Assembly: GCA_017521285.1 (NCBI GenBank)
Contig: JAFXDG010000036.1
Location: 1-64,000 of the forward strand
Origin: Bacteroidaceae bacterium
GTDB lineage: Bacteria; Bacteroidota; Bacteroidia; Bacteroidales; Bacteroidaceae
Direction of reading: 5' to 3'
DNA: 64,000 nt
The translations under genes and the position numbers were made by a program. This document shows, in pieces, positions 27,267 through 36,287 of the stretch (positions are counted from its first letter, which is position 1; each line of letters starts with the position of its first letter). The notes beneath the pieces were generated by a model, which saw nothing but the letters and a program-made list of their open reading frames with translations, was not told the origin of the DNA and did not search any database.

Positions 27267-27989
27267 ATGATGGAGAAACGAGAATTAAGAGAAACCATTG
27301 AGCAGAAACGCTTCTTTGAGGCTGTGCCTGCATCTGCTTTGCCTGAACAGGACGAAGGCAAAAGAGACATGGGGCCTCTGTATCCGTTTCTCATTAGTGG
27401 AGGGAAGAATACAGAGCGTTGGTATTTCGCACACATCAATGACATAACTGATTACAAGTTCAATATCATACCAAAGTATTTTGGTGATGAATCGAGTTAT
27501 ACAGAGGTCTTCCCAAATAGAATAAAAAGTATTCTGGAGAAAAACGCGGATGCAAAGATTTTCTGCGTGTTCGACTGGGACACCATCTTCGACAATGAAA
27601 CCAATAAGGAAAAGCATAGAGCTTTTGAAGAGGAACTACAATCGGAGATTGAAAATGGCACGGTGATTCTTTGCCCAAGTATGCCGAGCATAGAATATTG
27701 GTTCTTGCTGCATTTCGAAAATCATACGAATTTGATAAAGGACAATGGAAACGCAGTAGGATTTTTGGCTCCGTATATAAAATCGTGGTTCACTTCTGAA
27801 AAGAAATTATCGAAAATACTCAAGAGTGAAAAATATATCCAAAGTTCTCATTGGGTAAAAGAACTGTGTGCTGATGGCAAATTGCAGCTTGCCATCCAAC
27901 GGGCAGAAAAGAATATAAATGCCGCAATAAAGAATGGCAATTTGGACAACCAGTCCTATACATACATTTATAAACTCTTCAAGGAATAA
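27267..27989 (+). CDS. rloB: RloB-like protein (TOPRIM-fold partner of RloA)
   Basis: 240 residues. The family signature starts with a glycine-rich strand and TE..YF; here it reads SGGKNTERWYF, and the acidic FDWDTIFDNE and PSIEYWFLLHFEN blocks follow, as in RloB/AbiLii. The first motif keeps the conserved Glu (TERWYF), and the DWD acids are present, so the metal-binding site looks intact. The start is one base after the rloA stop; two ATGs in tandem (27267, 27270) are possible. Likely the nuclease effector of the pair, inferred from family membership. A perfect-stem terminator follows. Confidence 0.82.
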   Translation: MMEKRELRETIEQKRFFEAVPASALPEQDEGKRDMGPLYPFLISGGKNTERWYFAHINDITDYKFNIIPKYFGDESSYTEVFPNRIKSILEKNADAKIFCVFDWDTIFDNETNKEKHRAFEEELQSEIENGTVILCPSMPSIEYWFLLHFENHTNLIKDNGNAVGFLAPYIKSWFTSEKKLSKILKSEKYIQSSHWVKELCADGKLQLAIQRAEKNINAAIKNGNLDNQSYTYIYKLFKE

Positions 27990-28009
27990 CAACTAACCCC
28001 CATCTTATT

Positions 28010-28051
28010 ATTCCAATTCTTTTCAATTTTGCAAGAATTGGAATATTTTTT
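28010..28051 (+). terminator. Terminator of rloAB
   Basis: ATTCCAATTCTT (28010-28021) and AAGAATTGGAAT (28033-28044) form a perfect 12-base stem with an 11-base loop, followed by a T-run. It separates rloAB from hsdR, so hsdR needs its own promoter. Confidence 0.85.
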
Positions 28052-28104
28052 GTCTAAAAATCAAGATAAAAGTGAAATGATTCTTTATACTCCAAAATAT
28101 TGCG

Positions 28105-28112
28105 TATTTTTG
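28105..28112 (+). promoter_or_regulatory. Promoter -7 box of hsdR
   Basis: TATTTTTG fits TAnnTTTG and lies 31 bases before the hsdR ATG, just after the rloAB terminator. No clear -33 box. Confidence 0.5.
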
Positions 28113-28142
28113 TCCAAACAATAAATTTGCAGACAAACGCCT

Positions 28143-31100
28143 ATGCCACACTTCAACGAACATGCCCTTGAGATGGCCATTATGGAACTGTTCCAGCAGC
28201 AGGGGTATATCTATACCAATGGGGAACAGGTGCATAAGGAGGTTAGCGATGTGTTGCTCCGCGATGACCTGCGAATGTTCCTGCGCAACAGGTATGCAGA
28301 CATGACACCATTGGAGGTGGAGAGTGCCATTGCCCGACTGACGGCCAATGTGGGATTCTCGGACTATGAGAACAATGTGGCCACCTTCCGCCTCATTACC
28401 GAAGGATTCTCACTGAAACGGGAAGATGTTTCGCTGCCCGACCTGTTTGTTGAACCGATTGACTTCGCGACCGAAAGCAACAACATATTCCGCATTGTGA
28501 ACCAGCTGGAGATACAAGGTCGAGAGAAACGGATACCTGACGGAATAGTCTATGTGAACGGATTGCCCATGGTGGTGCTGGAGTTCAAAAGTGCCGTGAA
28601 GGAGGAGACAACCATCAAGGATGCATTCACACAACTGACCGTTCGTTATCGACGCGACATACCGGAACTGTTCAAGTACAATGCCTTTGTGGTCATCAGC
28701 GACGGGGTGAACAGCAAATATGGTTCGCTCTTTACGCCTTATGAATTCTTCTATGCCTGGCGAAAGGTGGAGGCAACGGACAAGCCTACGGATGGAATAG
28801 GCTCGCTGCACACGATGATGGAGGGAATGTTCCGCAAGGAACGGCTGCTGAGTGTGATAAAGGACTTTGTGTTCTTGCCCGACTCGTCGAAAAAAGAGAT
28901 GAAAATCGTTTGCCGCTATCCGCAGTTCTTTGCTACTCACAAACTTTTTGACAACATCCGCAGCCATTGCAAACTGAACAAGGAGGGTGACGGAAAGGGT
29001 GGAACCTACTTCGGCGCTACGGGATGTGGCAAGAGCTACACCATGCTGTTCCTGACCCGCATGCTGATGCGCAGCCGTGAGTTTGCCAGCCCGACAATCA
29101 TTCTGATAACTGACCGTACGGACCTTGACACCCAATTGTCGGAGCAGTTCGGGCGGGCCAAAACATTCATTGGCGATGATTGCGTGGTGGAGGTGGAGAG
29201 CCGTGCCAAGTTGCGCGAACACTTGCAGGGACGCACCAGTGGCGGAGTGTTCCTGACTACCATTCATAAGTTTACGGAAGACACCCGACTGCTTTCGGAA
29301 CGTGCCAATATCATCTGCATCTCGGACGAGGCACACCGTTCGCAAACTAATCTTACCCAACAACTGAGGCAGACGGAAACCGGATTGAAACGCAGTTATG
29401 GCTTTGCCAAATACTTACATGATTCTTTACCCAATGCCACTTATGTAGGTTTCACAGGTACACCGATTGATGCCACTATCGATGTGTTTGGCGAGGTAGT
29501 AGATGCTTATACTATGACTGAATCGGTGGCGGATGACATTACCCGCCGTATCGTGTATGAAGGACGTGCCGCCAAGGTGATGCTCGATCACTCGAAACTG
29601 CAAGAGATAGAGCACTACTATCAGCAATGCGCCGAAGAGGGGACAAACGAATACCAGATAGAAGAAAGTAAGCGGGCAGTGACACAGATGGAACGCATCT
29701 TGGGTGATCCCGACCGCTTGCAGGCTGTGGCTGAAGACTTTATTGCCCACTATGAAAACCGCATAGCAGAAGGTAGTACGGTGGAGGGGAAAGCCATGTT
29801 TGTCTGCTCTAACCGTACCATTGCTTACGAACTATACAAGAAAATCATAGCCTTGCGTCCTGAATGGGTAAAGAGGCCAGGAATGCAAGAGGAGGTGGCA
29901 GATTGTGAAATAGCCGCCGAAACGGTTCCACTCTATGGCAATCAGCCGCTTCCGTTGGAAAGAGTCAAGATGGTGATGACCCGCAACAAGGATGATGTGA
30001 AGGAACTCTACGACCTGTTAGGAACCGAAGAGGAGCGGAAGAGTTTGGACGTGCAATTCAAGAATCCGAAATCGAACTTCAAGATTGCCATTGTTGTGGA
30101 TATGTGGATTACGGGATTTGATGTCCCTTGTCTGGATACCATGTATATTGACAAACCATTGCAACAGCATACGTTGATTCAGACCATATCGCGTGTGAAC
30201 CGTGTCTATCCGGGTAAAGATAAAGGCTTGGTGGTGGATTACATCGGCATAAAGAACAATCTGAATACGGCTCTGAAGAAATATGCTACAGGAGAAAACG
30301 AAGATGCCGGTTCGGTGGAAGCTGTGGAGCATTCCATCGTGATGGTGAAAGATGAGTTGGATATCCTGCGACGGATGTTCGGCAGTTTTAACTACAGCAA
30401 GTTCTCGACTGGTACACCCTTGGAACAGTTGGATTGCCTGAACCGGGGTGCTGAATATGTGCAAACGACCAAGGAGATGGAAAATCAGTTTATGGGACAC
30501 ACCAAGAAACTGAAATCGGCATTCAACCTGTGCAGCAACAGTGAACAGATAACCACTGAAGAGCGTGAAGACATCCATTTCTTCTGCGGGGTACGTTCCA
30601 TCATTTACAAGTTGACCAAGGGAGAAACACCCGATGCCTCGCAAATGAACAAACGGGTAAGCGAAATGATTGAAGAGGCTATCCAATCAGAAGGTGTGGA
30701 AGAGATTATCCAAATTGGTAATGACCGGGAAAATTTGGACGTACTGAGCGAGGAATACATGGAAAGACTGTCCAAACTGAAAATGCCGAACACCAAAGTG
30801 AAATTGATGGAGCGCTTGCTGAAAATGGTCATCTCTGACTTCAAGAAGGTGAATAAGATAAAAGGTATAGATTTCACCAAACGATTGAATGATTTGGTCA
30901 TCAGGTATAACGACCGTTCGGATAGTGCCATCTTTGCCGATGAAGTGTTGACTGAGGTGGCAAACCAAATGGCTGAATTGCTGAAAGAGATAAATAAGGA
31001 AAAGAAATCTTTCAAAGATTTGGGAATAACTTACGAAGAAAAGGCTTTCTATGATATTCTGATAGCTGTAGCCAAACAATTCGGCTTTGATTATCCCGAA

Positions 31101-31313
31101 GACAAAGCGAAAATATTAGCTGGAGAGATAAAGAATATAGTAGATGATAAATCGAAATACACCGACTGGGCCAAACGAGATGATATCAAAGCTGAATTGA
31201 AAATGGACTTGATTCTTATTTTGGCAGAATATGGTTACCCACCTGTAACCAACGATGAAGTTTTCAAAGAGATATTTGAACAGGCGGAGAATTTCAAGAA
31301 ATACAGTAATTGA
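28143..31313 (+). CDS. hsdR: Type I restriction endonuclease and translocase subunit
   Basis: Cuts unmodified DNA after ATP-driven translocation, in complex with HsdM and HsdS. N-terminal nuclease with a PD-(D/E)xK site: Asp133 (IPDGIVYV) and Glu147-Phe-Lys149 (VLEFKS). Superfamily 2 motor: Walker A GATGCGKS at residues 291-298, DEAH at 395-398 in ISDEAHRSQ, GFTGTP, and motif VI region QTISRVNRVYPGK. A helical C-terminal domain for complex assembly follows from about residue 770. 1056 residues, normal length, no break. Last gene of the RM locus. Confidence 0.97.
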   Translation: MPHFNEHALEMAIMELFQQQGYIYTNGEQVHKEVSDVLLRDDLRMFLRNRYADMTPLEVESAIARLTANVGFSDYENNVATFRLITEGFSLKREDVSLPDLFVEPIDFATESNNIFRIVNQLEIQGREKRIPDGIVYVNGLPMVVLEFKSAVKEETTIKDAFTQLTVRYRRDIPELFKYNAFVVISDGVNSKYGSLFTPYEFFYAWRKVEATDKPTDGIGSLHTMMEGMFRKERLLSVIKDFVFLPDSSKKEMKIVCRYPQFFATHKLFDNIRSHCKLNKEGDGKGGTYFGATGCGKSYTMLFLTRMLMRSREFASPTIILITDRTDLDTQLSEQFGRAKTFIGDDCVVEVESRAKLREHLQGRTSGGVFLTTIHKFTEDTRLLSERANIICISDEAHRSQTNLTQQLRQTETGLKRSYGFAKYLHDSLPNATYVGFTGTPIDATIDVFGEVVDAYTMTESVADDITRRIVYEGRAAKVMLDHSKLQEIEHYYQQCAEEGTNEYQIEESKRAVTQMERILGDPDRLQAVAEDFIAHYENRIAEGSTVEGKAMFVCSNRTIAYELYKKIIALRPEWVKRPGMQEEVADCEIAAETVPLYGNQPLPLERVKMVMTRNKDDVKELYDLLGTEEERKSLDVQFKNPKSNFKIAIVVDMWITGFDVPCLDTMYIDKPLQQHTLIQTISRVNRVYPGKDKGLVVDYIGIKNNLNTALKKYATGENEDAGSVEAVEHSIVMVKDELDILRRMFGSFNYSKFSTGTPLEQLDCLNRGAEYVQTTKEMENQFMGHTKKLKSAFNLCSNSEQITTEEREDIHFFCGVRSIIYKLTKGETPDASQMNKRVSEMIEEAIQSEGVEEIIQIGNDRENLDVLSEEYMERLSKLKMPNTKVKLMERLLKMVISDFKKVNKIKGIDFTKRLNDLVIRYNDRSDSAIFADEVLTEVANQMAELLKEINKEKKSFKDLGITYEEKAFYDILIAVAKQFGFDYPEDKAKILAGEIKNIVDDKSKYTDWAKRDDIKAELKMDLILILAEYGYPPVTNDEVFKEIFEQAENFKKYSN

Positions 31314-31370
31314 AAGGTTTATAGCCTGCCCAAGCAATAGGGGGGCAATAGGGTATGTAAATTGAGAAAA

Positions 31371-31408
31371 GGGCTGTGTCTTGTTTGGCAAGATGCAGCC
31401 CCTTTTTG
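31371..31408 (+). terminator. Terminator of hsdR
   Basis: GGGCTGTGTCTTG (31371-31383) and CAAGATGCAGCCC (31389-31401) pair with a small internal mismatch, followed by CTTTTT. The right arm overlaps the start of intergenic repeat copy B. Confidence 0.75.
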
Positions 31409-31455
31409 TCGGACTATGTCCGACGCTGTAGTGCTATGTGGTTTATATTGAAGGT
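31394..31455. repeat. Intergenic repeat, copy B (partner at 413-476)
   Basis: TGCAGCCCC followed after a short variable part by a 39-base block (31417-31455) that matches copy A at 37 positions. See copy A. Confidence 0.65.
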
Positions 31456-31478
31456 AATATAATAAACGCTCCTGTCGG

Positions 31479-32984
31479 TTATTCCTTGTATGTTGCCTGT
31501 ATGGCCTCTTTCTTGGCTGCGGCAGCAAATTCTTGCGGAGTGGTGCTGACGGGTTCTTTCATGAACTCGGGAACGTTGTAGCTACGCAAGTATTGGTGGT
31601 AGTATGCCGGATCTTCTTGAGGTACGGCAAAGGCTTTGCGGGCCTTGCCCTCTGCATCGAAATAGGTCACGTAGAGGCGGGTGTAATTATTGTCGTCGCG
31701 TCGGGTGCTGAAGAGAATCCAGCGTCCGTTGCTCGACCATGAATGGTAGCTTTCGGCTGCCGGGCTGTTGGACTCGCTTAGCGGACGTACTTCTCCTGTG
31801 GTCAGGTCCATCAGGAAGAGGTCTGCTTCGGGGTGCCAGATGTGGAAACAGCCATGTATGCCCTGTGTGAAGAGCAGGTAGCGTCCGCAAGGACTGATGC
31901 GTGGCAGGGTGGCACTCTTGTCGATGGCTGCGGCATCATAGACCAATTCGGGGGCTGAGAATGTGTGGGTCTCGGCGTTGAACTGGCGTCGGTAGATATT
32001 GTATTTTATCTCGCTGTATCGGGTGATTACGTCGGCGTCCTCTGCCACACTGTCGTTGTGGACGAAATGCGCCGAAGCATAGTACAGCGTACGTCCGTCG
32101 GGGGCCCACCAGGGGTAGATCTCCATTTCATGCGGTTCGGCACTGATGGTGCTCACTTGGTTCTTCTCCACATCGTAGAGGATGAGGTCGCTCCGGCTGT
32201 CAAACACCTCTATTTTACCCAAATCCTTCGTATGGAACGATTGCCCGGTTATGTTGGTGGAGTAGGCTATCAGTTTCTTTGTGGGGTGCCAGGAAGGATA
32301 CACACCGGCACTGATGGTTTCAGGAGTCTTCAGGTTCACTTTGCGCGGTGTGCCGTCGGATACAATCATGGTTCCGCCGAATCCCTGACGCATGTGGAAT
32401 TGCATATTGCTGGTGCTGTAGTTCTGATACGAATGGCAGTTGATGCACTGTCCCACAATTTCGTCGCTCACAATCATGTTGTTGTAGATGACCGTTTCGT
32501 CGAAATTCGTTAAATGGCGCTGGTTGATGCTCAGCATTTCGTAGGCGATGTACGAAGGGCAGATGACGCGGTACGAGATGTAGGGATCTATCTCTTCCTT
32601 GGCTACATGGATGTTGAAATCCTTGTGCTTGGACCATTCTTTCCCCTCTTTGGTATAGAGTGTCACGGACAGTTTGTCTCCTTTGGCTTTTTCCGTCATT
32701 TCCCTCCATTCGTCTATGGGGATTTGCACTTTGTTCCCGTCTCCGTATGTGGCACTTCCGTCTTTCCATTGGATGTGGGCCACACACTCTTCGGCATCTT
32801 CAGCCATGAAGTTCAGTGGCGCGATGTTGTATGGGACAGTCACGTCCGTATAGTCGGGGTATATGACGGGCTGTTTACCCGTTTCACTGTAAGCCTCGGG
32901 CAGCGCAGGATGGCTGTTGCAAGAAACGAAGGCCATCAGGGCGCATATATATATATAATAAGGTATAAACTTCTTTCGATTCAT
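31479..32984 (-). CDS. PD40/TolB-like beta-propeller lipoprotein with a single c-type heme motif
   Basis: Lipobox cysteine Cys22 (FVSC) after a signal with a tyrosine-rich start. Residues about 40-150 are beta-rich. A CxxCH motif (Cys180, Cys183, His184, in GQCINCHSYQ) is a classic covalent heme c site, and several Met residues follow (NMQFHMRQGFGG) that could serve as the sixth ligand. Residues about 215-470 carry PD40/WD40-like blade repeats (YPSWHPTKKLIAYST, YPWWAPDGRTLYYAS, LPRISPCGRYLLFTQ, YHSWSSNGRWILFST). The protein is last in the minus-strand cluster and directly follows the DUF6057 gene. Possibly a redox sensor or a heme-dependent surface protein; the pairing with DUF6057 suggests a joint function. 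Confidence 0.75.
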   Translation of the reverse strand: MNRKKFIPYYIYICALMAFVSCNSHPALPEAYSETGKQPVIYPDYTDVTVPYNIAPLNFMAEDAEECVAHIQWKDGSATYGDGNKVQIPIDEWREMTEKAKGDKLSVTLYTKEGKEWSKHKDFNIHVAKEEIDPYISYRVICPSYIAYEMLSINQRHLTNFDETVIYNNMIVSDEIVGQCINCHSYQNYSTSNMQFHMRQGFGGTMIVSDGTPRKVNLKTPETISAGVYPSWHPTKKLIAYSTNITGQSFHTKDLGKIEVFDSRSDLILYDVEKNQVSTISAEPHEMEIYPWWAPDGRTLYYASAHFVHNDSVAEDADVITRYSEIKYNIYRRQFNAETHTFSAPELVYDAAAIDKSATLPRISPCGRYLLFTQGIHGCFHIWHPEADLFLMDLTTGEVRPLSESNSPAAESYHSWSSNGRWILFSTRRDDNNYTRLYVTYFDAEGKARKAFAVPQEDPAYYHQYLRSYNVPEFMKEPVSTTPQEFAAAAKKEAIQATYKE

Positions 32985-33082
32985 TTGGTTTAGGGTTTAG
33001 GGAGTTTGGTTTAGGGTTTAAGGTTAGGGATTAGGATTTAGGGAGTTGGTCTTTTCACCCTCAACCCTAAGCCCTCAACCTT
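32985..33082 (-). repeat. Heptad-repeat element between the DUF6057 and PD40 genes
   Basis: Read along transcription: a G-rich tract (GGTTGAGGG, CTTAGGG), the core AAAAGACCAACTCCCTA, then a C-rich tract of CCCTAAACC/CCTAATCC units. This repeats the plan and core of the element at 8376-8466. On the plus strand it looks like TTTAGGG telomere-type repeats. Confidence 0.6.
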
Positions 33083-34969
33083 TTAATAGCTTCCTACGTT
33101 GTTGCAGAAATAGTAGAACCACCAGAAGGTGTCTCCGAATGTCGGTTTCAGGACTTCCCCTATTTCCTGTTCATTCAGGCCTTTCTTCAGGTTATACTGT
33201 ATGATGCTATTGAATTGTACATATCTGTCCTTGATTTTCTGCTTGTCAAACGGCATTCGGTCTATCTGTACTGTTTTCTCCAGGTTGCCGTACAGATAGG
33301 CTGCCTCCTGATAGTGTATCGGCATTTCCGAACCGTTGTGGAGGTTGGCGTATTGGAAGAATCGTGGCCAGAACAATTGGATGTTCTTGCTGATGAGGGC
33401 ATAGTTCAGTGTCACCTCCTGCAGCAGGCGGCTGTCGATGTTCATGGTGTTCGAGAAGTAGTGCAACAGATACATCTCACACAGTCCGTTGTCGCTGTCA
33501 AGGTCCTCATTTATATGCTTGTGTAGTTCCTTGACGGTCTTGAACTCATTAGCTTGGGCAATTTTTCCCGGATAGTTGCAGAATTCTTCAAGTCTTTCTC
33601 CTTCTTCGCGGTGGAAGGTGGTCTGTTTTAACAGGTTGACATACTTTCTTGCAACATCATATTCTCCAGAGACCAAGGCACAACGGGCCAGAATCTTCAA
33701 AGTATTGACATCGAATCCGTATTCAACGCCGTTTTCAATGGCCCATCGGGTAGCAAAGTTCAGCTTGCCGTGGCAATAGTAGAGTAGGGGGGCGGCTGTG
33801 TGTACCAAGTGTACCACCAATTCGTCCCGCTTATGGGGCAGTCTGCTTCCATTGTCGTAGTGGAACATCTGGTTGCCCATCTGGCCCAAGTTCATCAGTG
33901 CCAAGTTCTTGAGTATGACCATTTGGCGGGTGGGGGTGTCTTTCCATTCGCGTGCTTCTGTCAACACCTCTTTCCAATTGCTCTCCTCGGCATGGCGGTA
34001 CATGCGCATTTCGGCCTGATAGTTGTAGTCGTCAAAATTGGTTACCCAGATGGTCAGGGCACATCCGGCAATGACGACTACACGGGCGAGGATACTCCAC
34101 TTTTCTTTCACTTTTTCTAACAGGTTGCCGCAAAGTGCCAGTGCTATACAGCTTGCTGCCATGACGAAGAAGGGAGCATTGGTTATCCACGACAGGGATT
34201 CCTTCAGTACGAATCGGGGGAATCCGAATACCCATGCGTCTTCTATGCGCATTTGGGTGTAGTGCTGATACCACAGCAGGGGCACTACCCCTATCAGTGC
34301 AGCGGCATATACGAGGGGGGTATAGCTGTGTTTCCCTCCTTTTTCCTCTTTCTTTGTCGTATAGACTATGGCTGTCAACAGTGCACCGAACAGCGCATAC
34401 CATCCCATCAGAGGATAGCCCACAACGGTCCAGACTCCCAACCAGAGGTATCGCCAATAGCCGCGTATATGCTTGCCGGCCCATGTCCCCAGCATCACGA
34501 ACAGCAAGGCAATGCTTTCGCTGAACCAGTATCCGGGAACCTTCATGTTGTACATCCAATAACCCAGACCGATGACGGAACAGAGCATGGCCGTGACAGG
34601 AATAAGTGCCAAGTGGCTCCATCTCTTCCCCAAATTGAATGTCTTGATGGTGATGGAATAGATGCCCAACCAGATGAGAATCAACAAACAGCTTCCAATG
34701 GCCGGGTAATAGAAGAATTGGGTCAGATAGCTGCCGATCCAACGGACAAATCCGTGTGGGGTGGCCATCAGATCATTCCAGAAAATCGGGTTGGAAAGGA
34801 ATAGGGAACGTTCCTGTACAGTGAACAGGTAATCGCTGTTCATGCCTATCAGAATCCATCCGGCGAACAGGGCAAATAGTATGGCCTCCATCCAAGGTTT
34901 CCATCCCGGAATGGTTCTCTTGTGTTTTTTAGGGGCCTCCGGACGGGTGGGCGGGTTCTTTTTCTTCAT
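33083..34969 (-). CDS. DUF6057-type polytopic membrane protein
   Basis: 628 residues. After a basic N-terminus (PEAPKKHKRTIPG) about eight or nine hydrophobic segments can be seen up to about residue 310 (for example AILFALFAGWILIG, CLLILIWLGIYSITI, VVVIAGCALTIWVTNF). The C-terminal half is soluble and helical with a TPR-like look (LKILARCALVSGEYDVARKYVNLL). The family is recognised as a Bacteroidetes protein of unknown function; no enzyme motif is visible. It sits between the aminotransferase and the PD40 heme lipoprotein. Confidence 0.75.
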   Translation of the reverse strand: MKKKNPPTRPEAPKKHKRTIPGWKPWMEAILFALFAGWILIGMNSDYLFTVQERSLFLSNPIFWNDLMATPHGFVRWIGSYLTQFFYYPAIGSCLLILIWLGIYSITIKTFNLGKRWSHLALIPVTAMLCSVIGLGYWMYNMKVPGYWFSESIALLFVMLGTWAGKHIRGYWRYLWLGVWTVVGYPLMGWYALFGALLTAIVYTTKKEEKGGKHSYTPLVYAAALIGVVPLLWYQHYTQMRIEDAWVFGFPRFVLKESLSWITNAPFFVMAASCIALALCGNLLEKVKEKWSILARVVVIAGCALTIWVTNFDDYNYQAEMRMYRHAEESNWKEVLTEAREWKDTPTRQMVILKNLALMNLGQMGNQMFHYDNGSRLPHKRDELVVHLVHTAAPLLYYCHGKLNFATRWAIENGVEYGFDVNTLKILARCALVSGEYDVARKYVNLLKQTTFHREEGERLEEFCNYPGKIAQANEFKTVKELHKHINEDLDSDNGLCEMYLLHYFSNTMNIDSRLLQEVTLNYALISKNIQLFWPRFFQYANLHNGSEMPIHYQEAAYLYGNLEKTVQIDRMPFDKQKIKDRYVQFNSIIQYNLKKGLNEQEIGEVLKPTFGDTFWWFYYFCNNVGSY

Positions 34970-34989
34970 GGTTAATGCGTTTGTAGGAT

Positions 34990-35041
34990 GGCGATGGCTG
35001 ATGGCGTACTGATGTCAATATCGTCGCCAACAGCCATCGTC
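34990..35041 (-). other. Long hairpin between the aminotransferase and DUF6057 genes
   Basis: GGCGATGGCTG (34990-35000) pairs with CAGCCATCGTC (35031-35041), with inner GGCG/CGCC pairing. There is no T-run in the transcribed direction, so it is more likely an mRNA-stability or processing element than a full terminator. Confidence 0.4.
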
Positions 35042-35059
35042 AAAGTTCTATGCGTCAGG

Positions 35060-36253
35060 TTATTTCAGCAGAGCCAATGTCTCTTTGATACGCTTCATGG
35101 ACTCTACAATGTTCTCGTCCGATGTGGCGTAGCTCATGCGGATGCACTCGGGGCTGCCGAAAGCGCCACCGCCCACGCAAGCAACGTGGCCCACTTCCAA
35201 CAGGAACATGGCCAAGTCAGCTGCATTGGCTATGGTGCGTCCTTCGTAGCTCTTGCCGAAGTAAGAGTCACACTTGGGGAACAGATAGAAGGCTCCTTGC
35301 GGCACATTCACCTCAAAACCGGGGATTTCCTTGGCCAGCTTGACGATGAGGTTGCGGCGGCGCTCAAAGGCCTGACGCATCTCTTCCACGGGAGCCTGTG
35401 TGCCGGTGTAAGCTGCTTCGGCTGCTTTTTGTGATACCGAGCAGGGGCCTGAGGTGTATTGTCCTTGCAGCTTGTTGCAGGCTTTCACGATCCATTCCGG
35501 TCCGGCGATGAATCCGATGCGCCATCCGGTCATGGCGTATGCCTTTGACACACCGTTCACAATGATGGTGTTCTCCTTCATTTCGGGGAATTGGGCGATA
35601 CTTTCGTGGGCACCTACGTAGTTGATATGTTCGTAAATCTCGTCGGCAATCACATAAACCTGCGGATGCTTGGCCAATACGGCAGCCAGTCCGGCCAGCT
35701 CTTCTTTGCTATATACCGAACCGGTCGGGTTCGAGGGTGAACACAGAATCAGGGCTTTGGTCTTCGGTGTGATGGCGGCTTCCAACTGGGCGGGAGTAAT
35801 CTTGAAATCCTGTTCGATGCCAGCGCGTACGATAACGGGAGTTCCGTCGGCCAGTTTCACCATTTCAGGATAGCTTACCCAATAGGGGGCAGGGACAATC
35901 ACTTCATCCCCTTCGCCTACCAGTGTCATGATGACGTTGCATACCGACTGTTTGGCTCCGTTTGAGCACGAAATCTGTGCAGCGGTGTATTCCAGGTTGT
36001 TTTCGTTCTTCAGTTTGGCCACGATGGCATTGCGCAGGGCAGGATAACCCGGTACGGGAGAATAGCGTGAGAAATTCTCATCGACTGCCTGTTTGGCTGC
36101 CTCCTTGATGTGGTCAGGAGTGTTGAAGTCGGGTTCACCTACACTCAGGTTGATAACATCGATGCCTTGAGCCTTCAGCTCACTGCTCTTTTGTGACATG
36201 GCAAGCGTCTCTGACGGAGAGAGGCGTTGCAAACGGTCGGATAAGTTGTTCAT
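35060..36253 (-). CDS. aspC: Class I PLP-dependent aminotransferase, aspartate aminotransferase type
   Basis: Transfers amino groups between aspartate (or a related amino acid) and 2-oxoglutarate in the cytoplasm. 397 residues, fold type I. The PLP lysine is Lys237 in NGVSKAYAMTGWR; Asp204 (IADEIYEH) and the asparagine in SPSNPTGS hold the cofactor; CIRMSYA near the end carries the carboxylate-binding arginine. This is the 1-gamma-type bacterial aspartate aminotransferase found in Bacteroidetes. The gap to ribBA is 34 bases and holds a degenerate GTGAAGA/AATTAAA repeat tract. Confidence 0.92.
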   Translation of the reverse strand: MNNLSDRLQRLSPSETLAMSQKSSELKAQGIDVINLSVGEPDFNTPDHIKEAAKQAVDENFSRYSPVPGYPALRNAIVAKLKNENNLEYTAAQISCSNGAKQSVCNVIMTLVGEGDEVIVPAPYWVSYPEMVKLADGTPVIVRAGIEQDFKITPAQLEAAITPKTKALILCSPSNPTGSVYSKEELAGLAAVLAKHPQVYVIADEIYEHINYVGAHESIAQFPEMKENTIIVNGVSKAYAMTGWRIGFIAGPEWIVKACNKLQGQYTSGPCSVSQKAAEAAYTGTQAPVEEMRQAFERRRNLIVKLAKEIPGFEVNVPQGAFYLFPKCDSYFGKSYEGRTIANAADLAMFLLEVGHVACVGGGAFGSPECIRMSYATSDENIVESMKRIKETLALLK

Positions 36254-36287
36254 TTAGTTTATTATTTAATTTTTAATTCTTCGTTCT

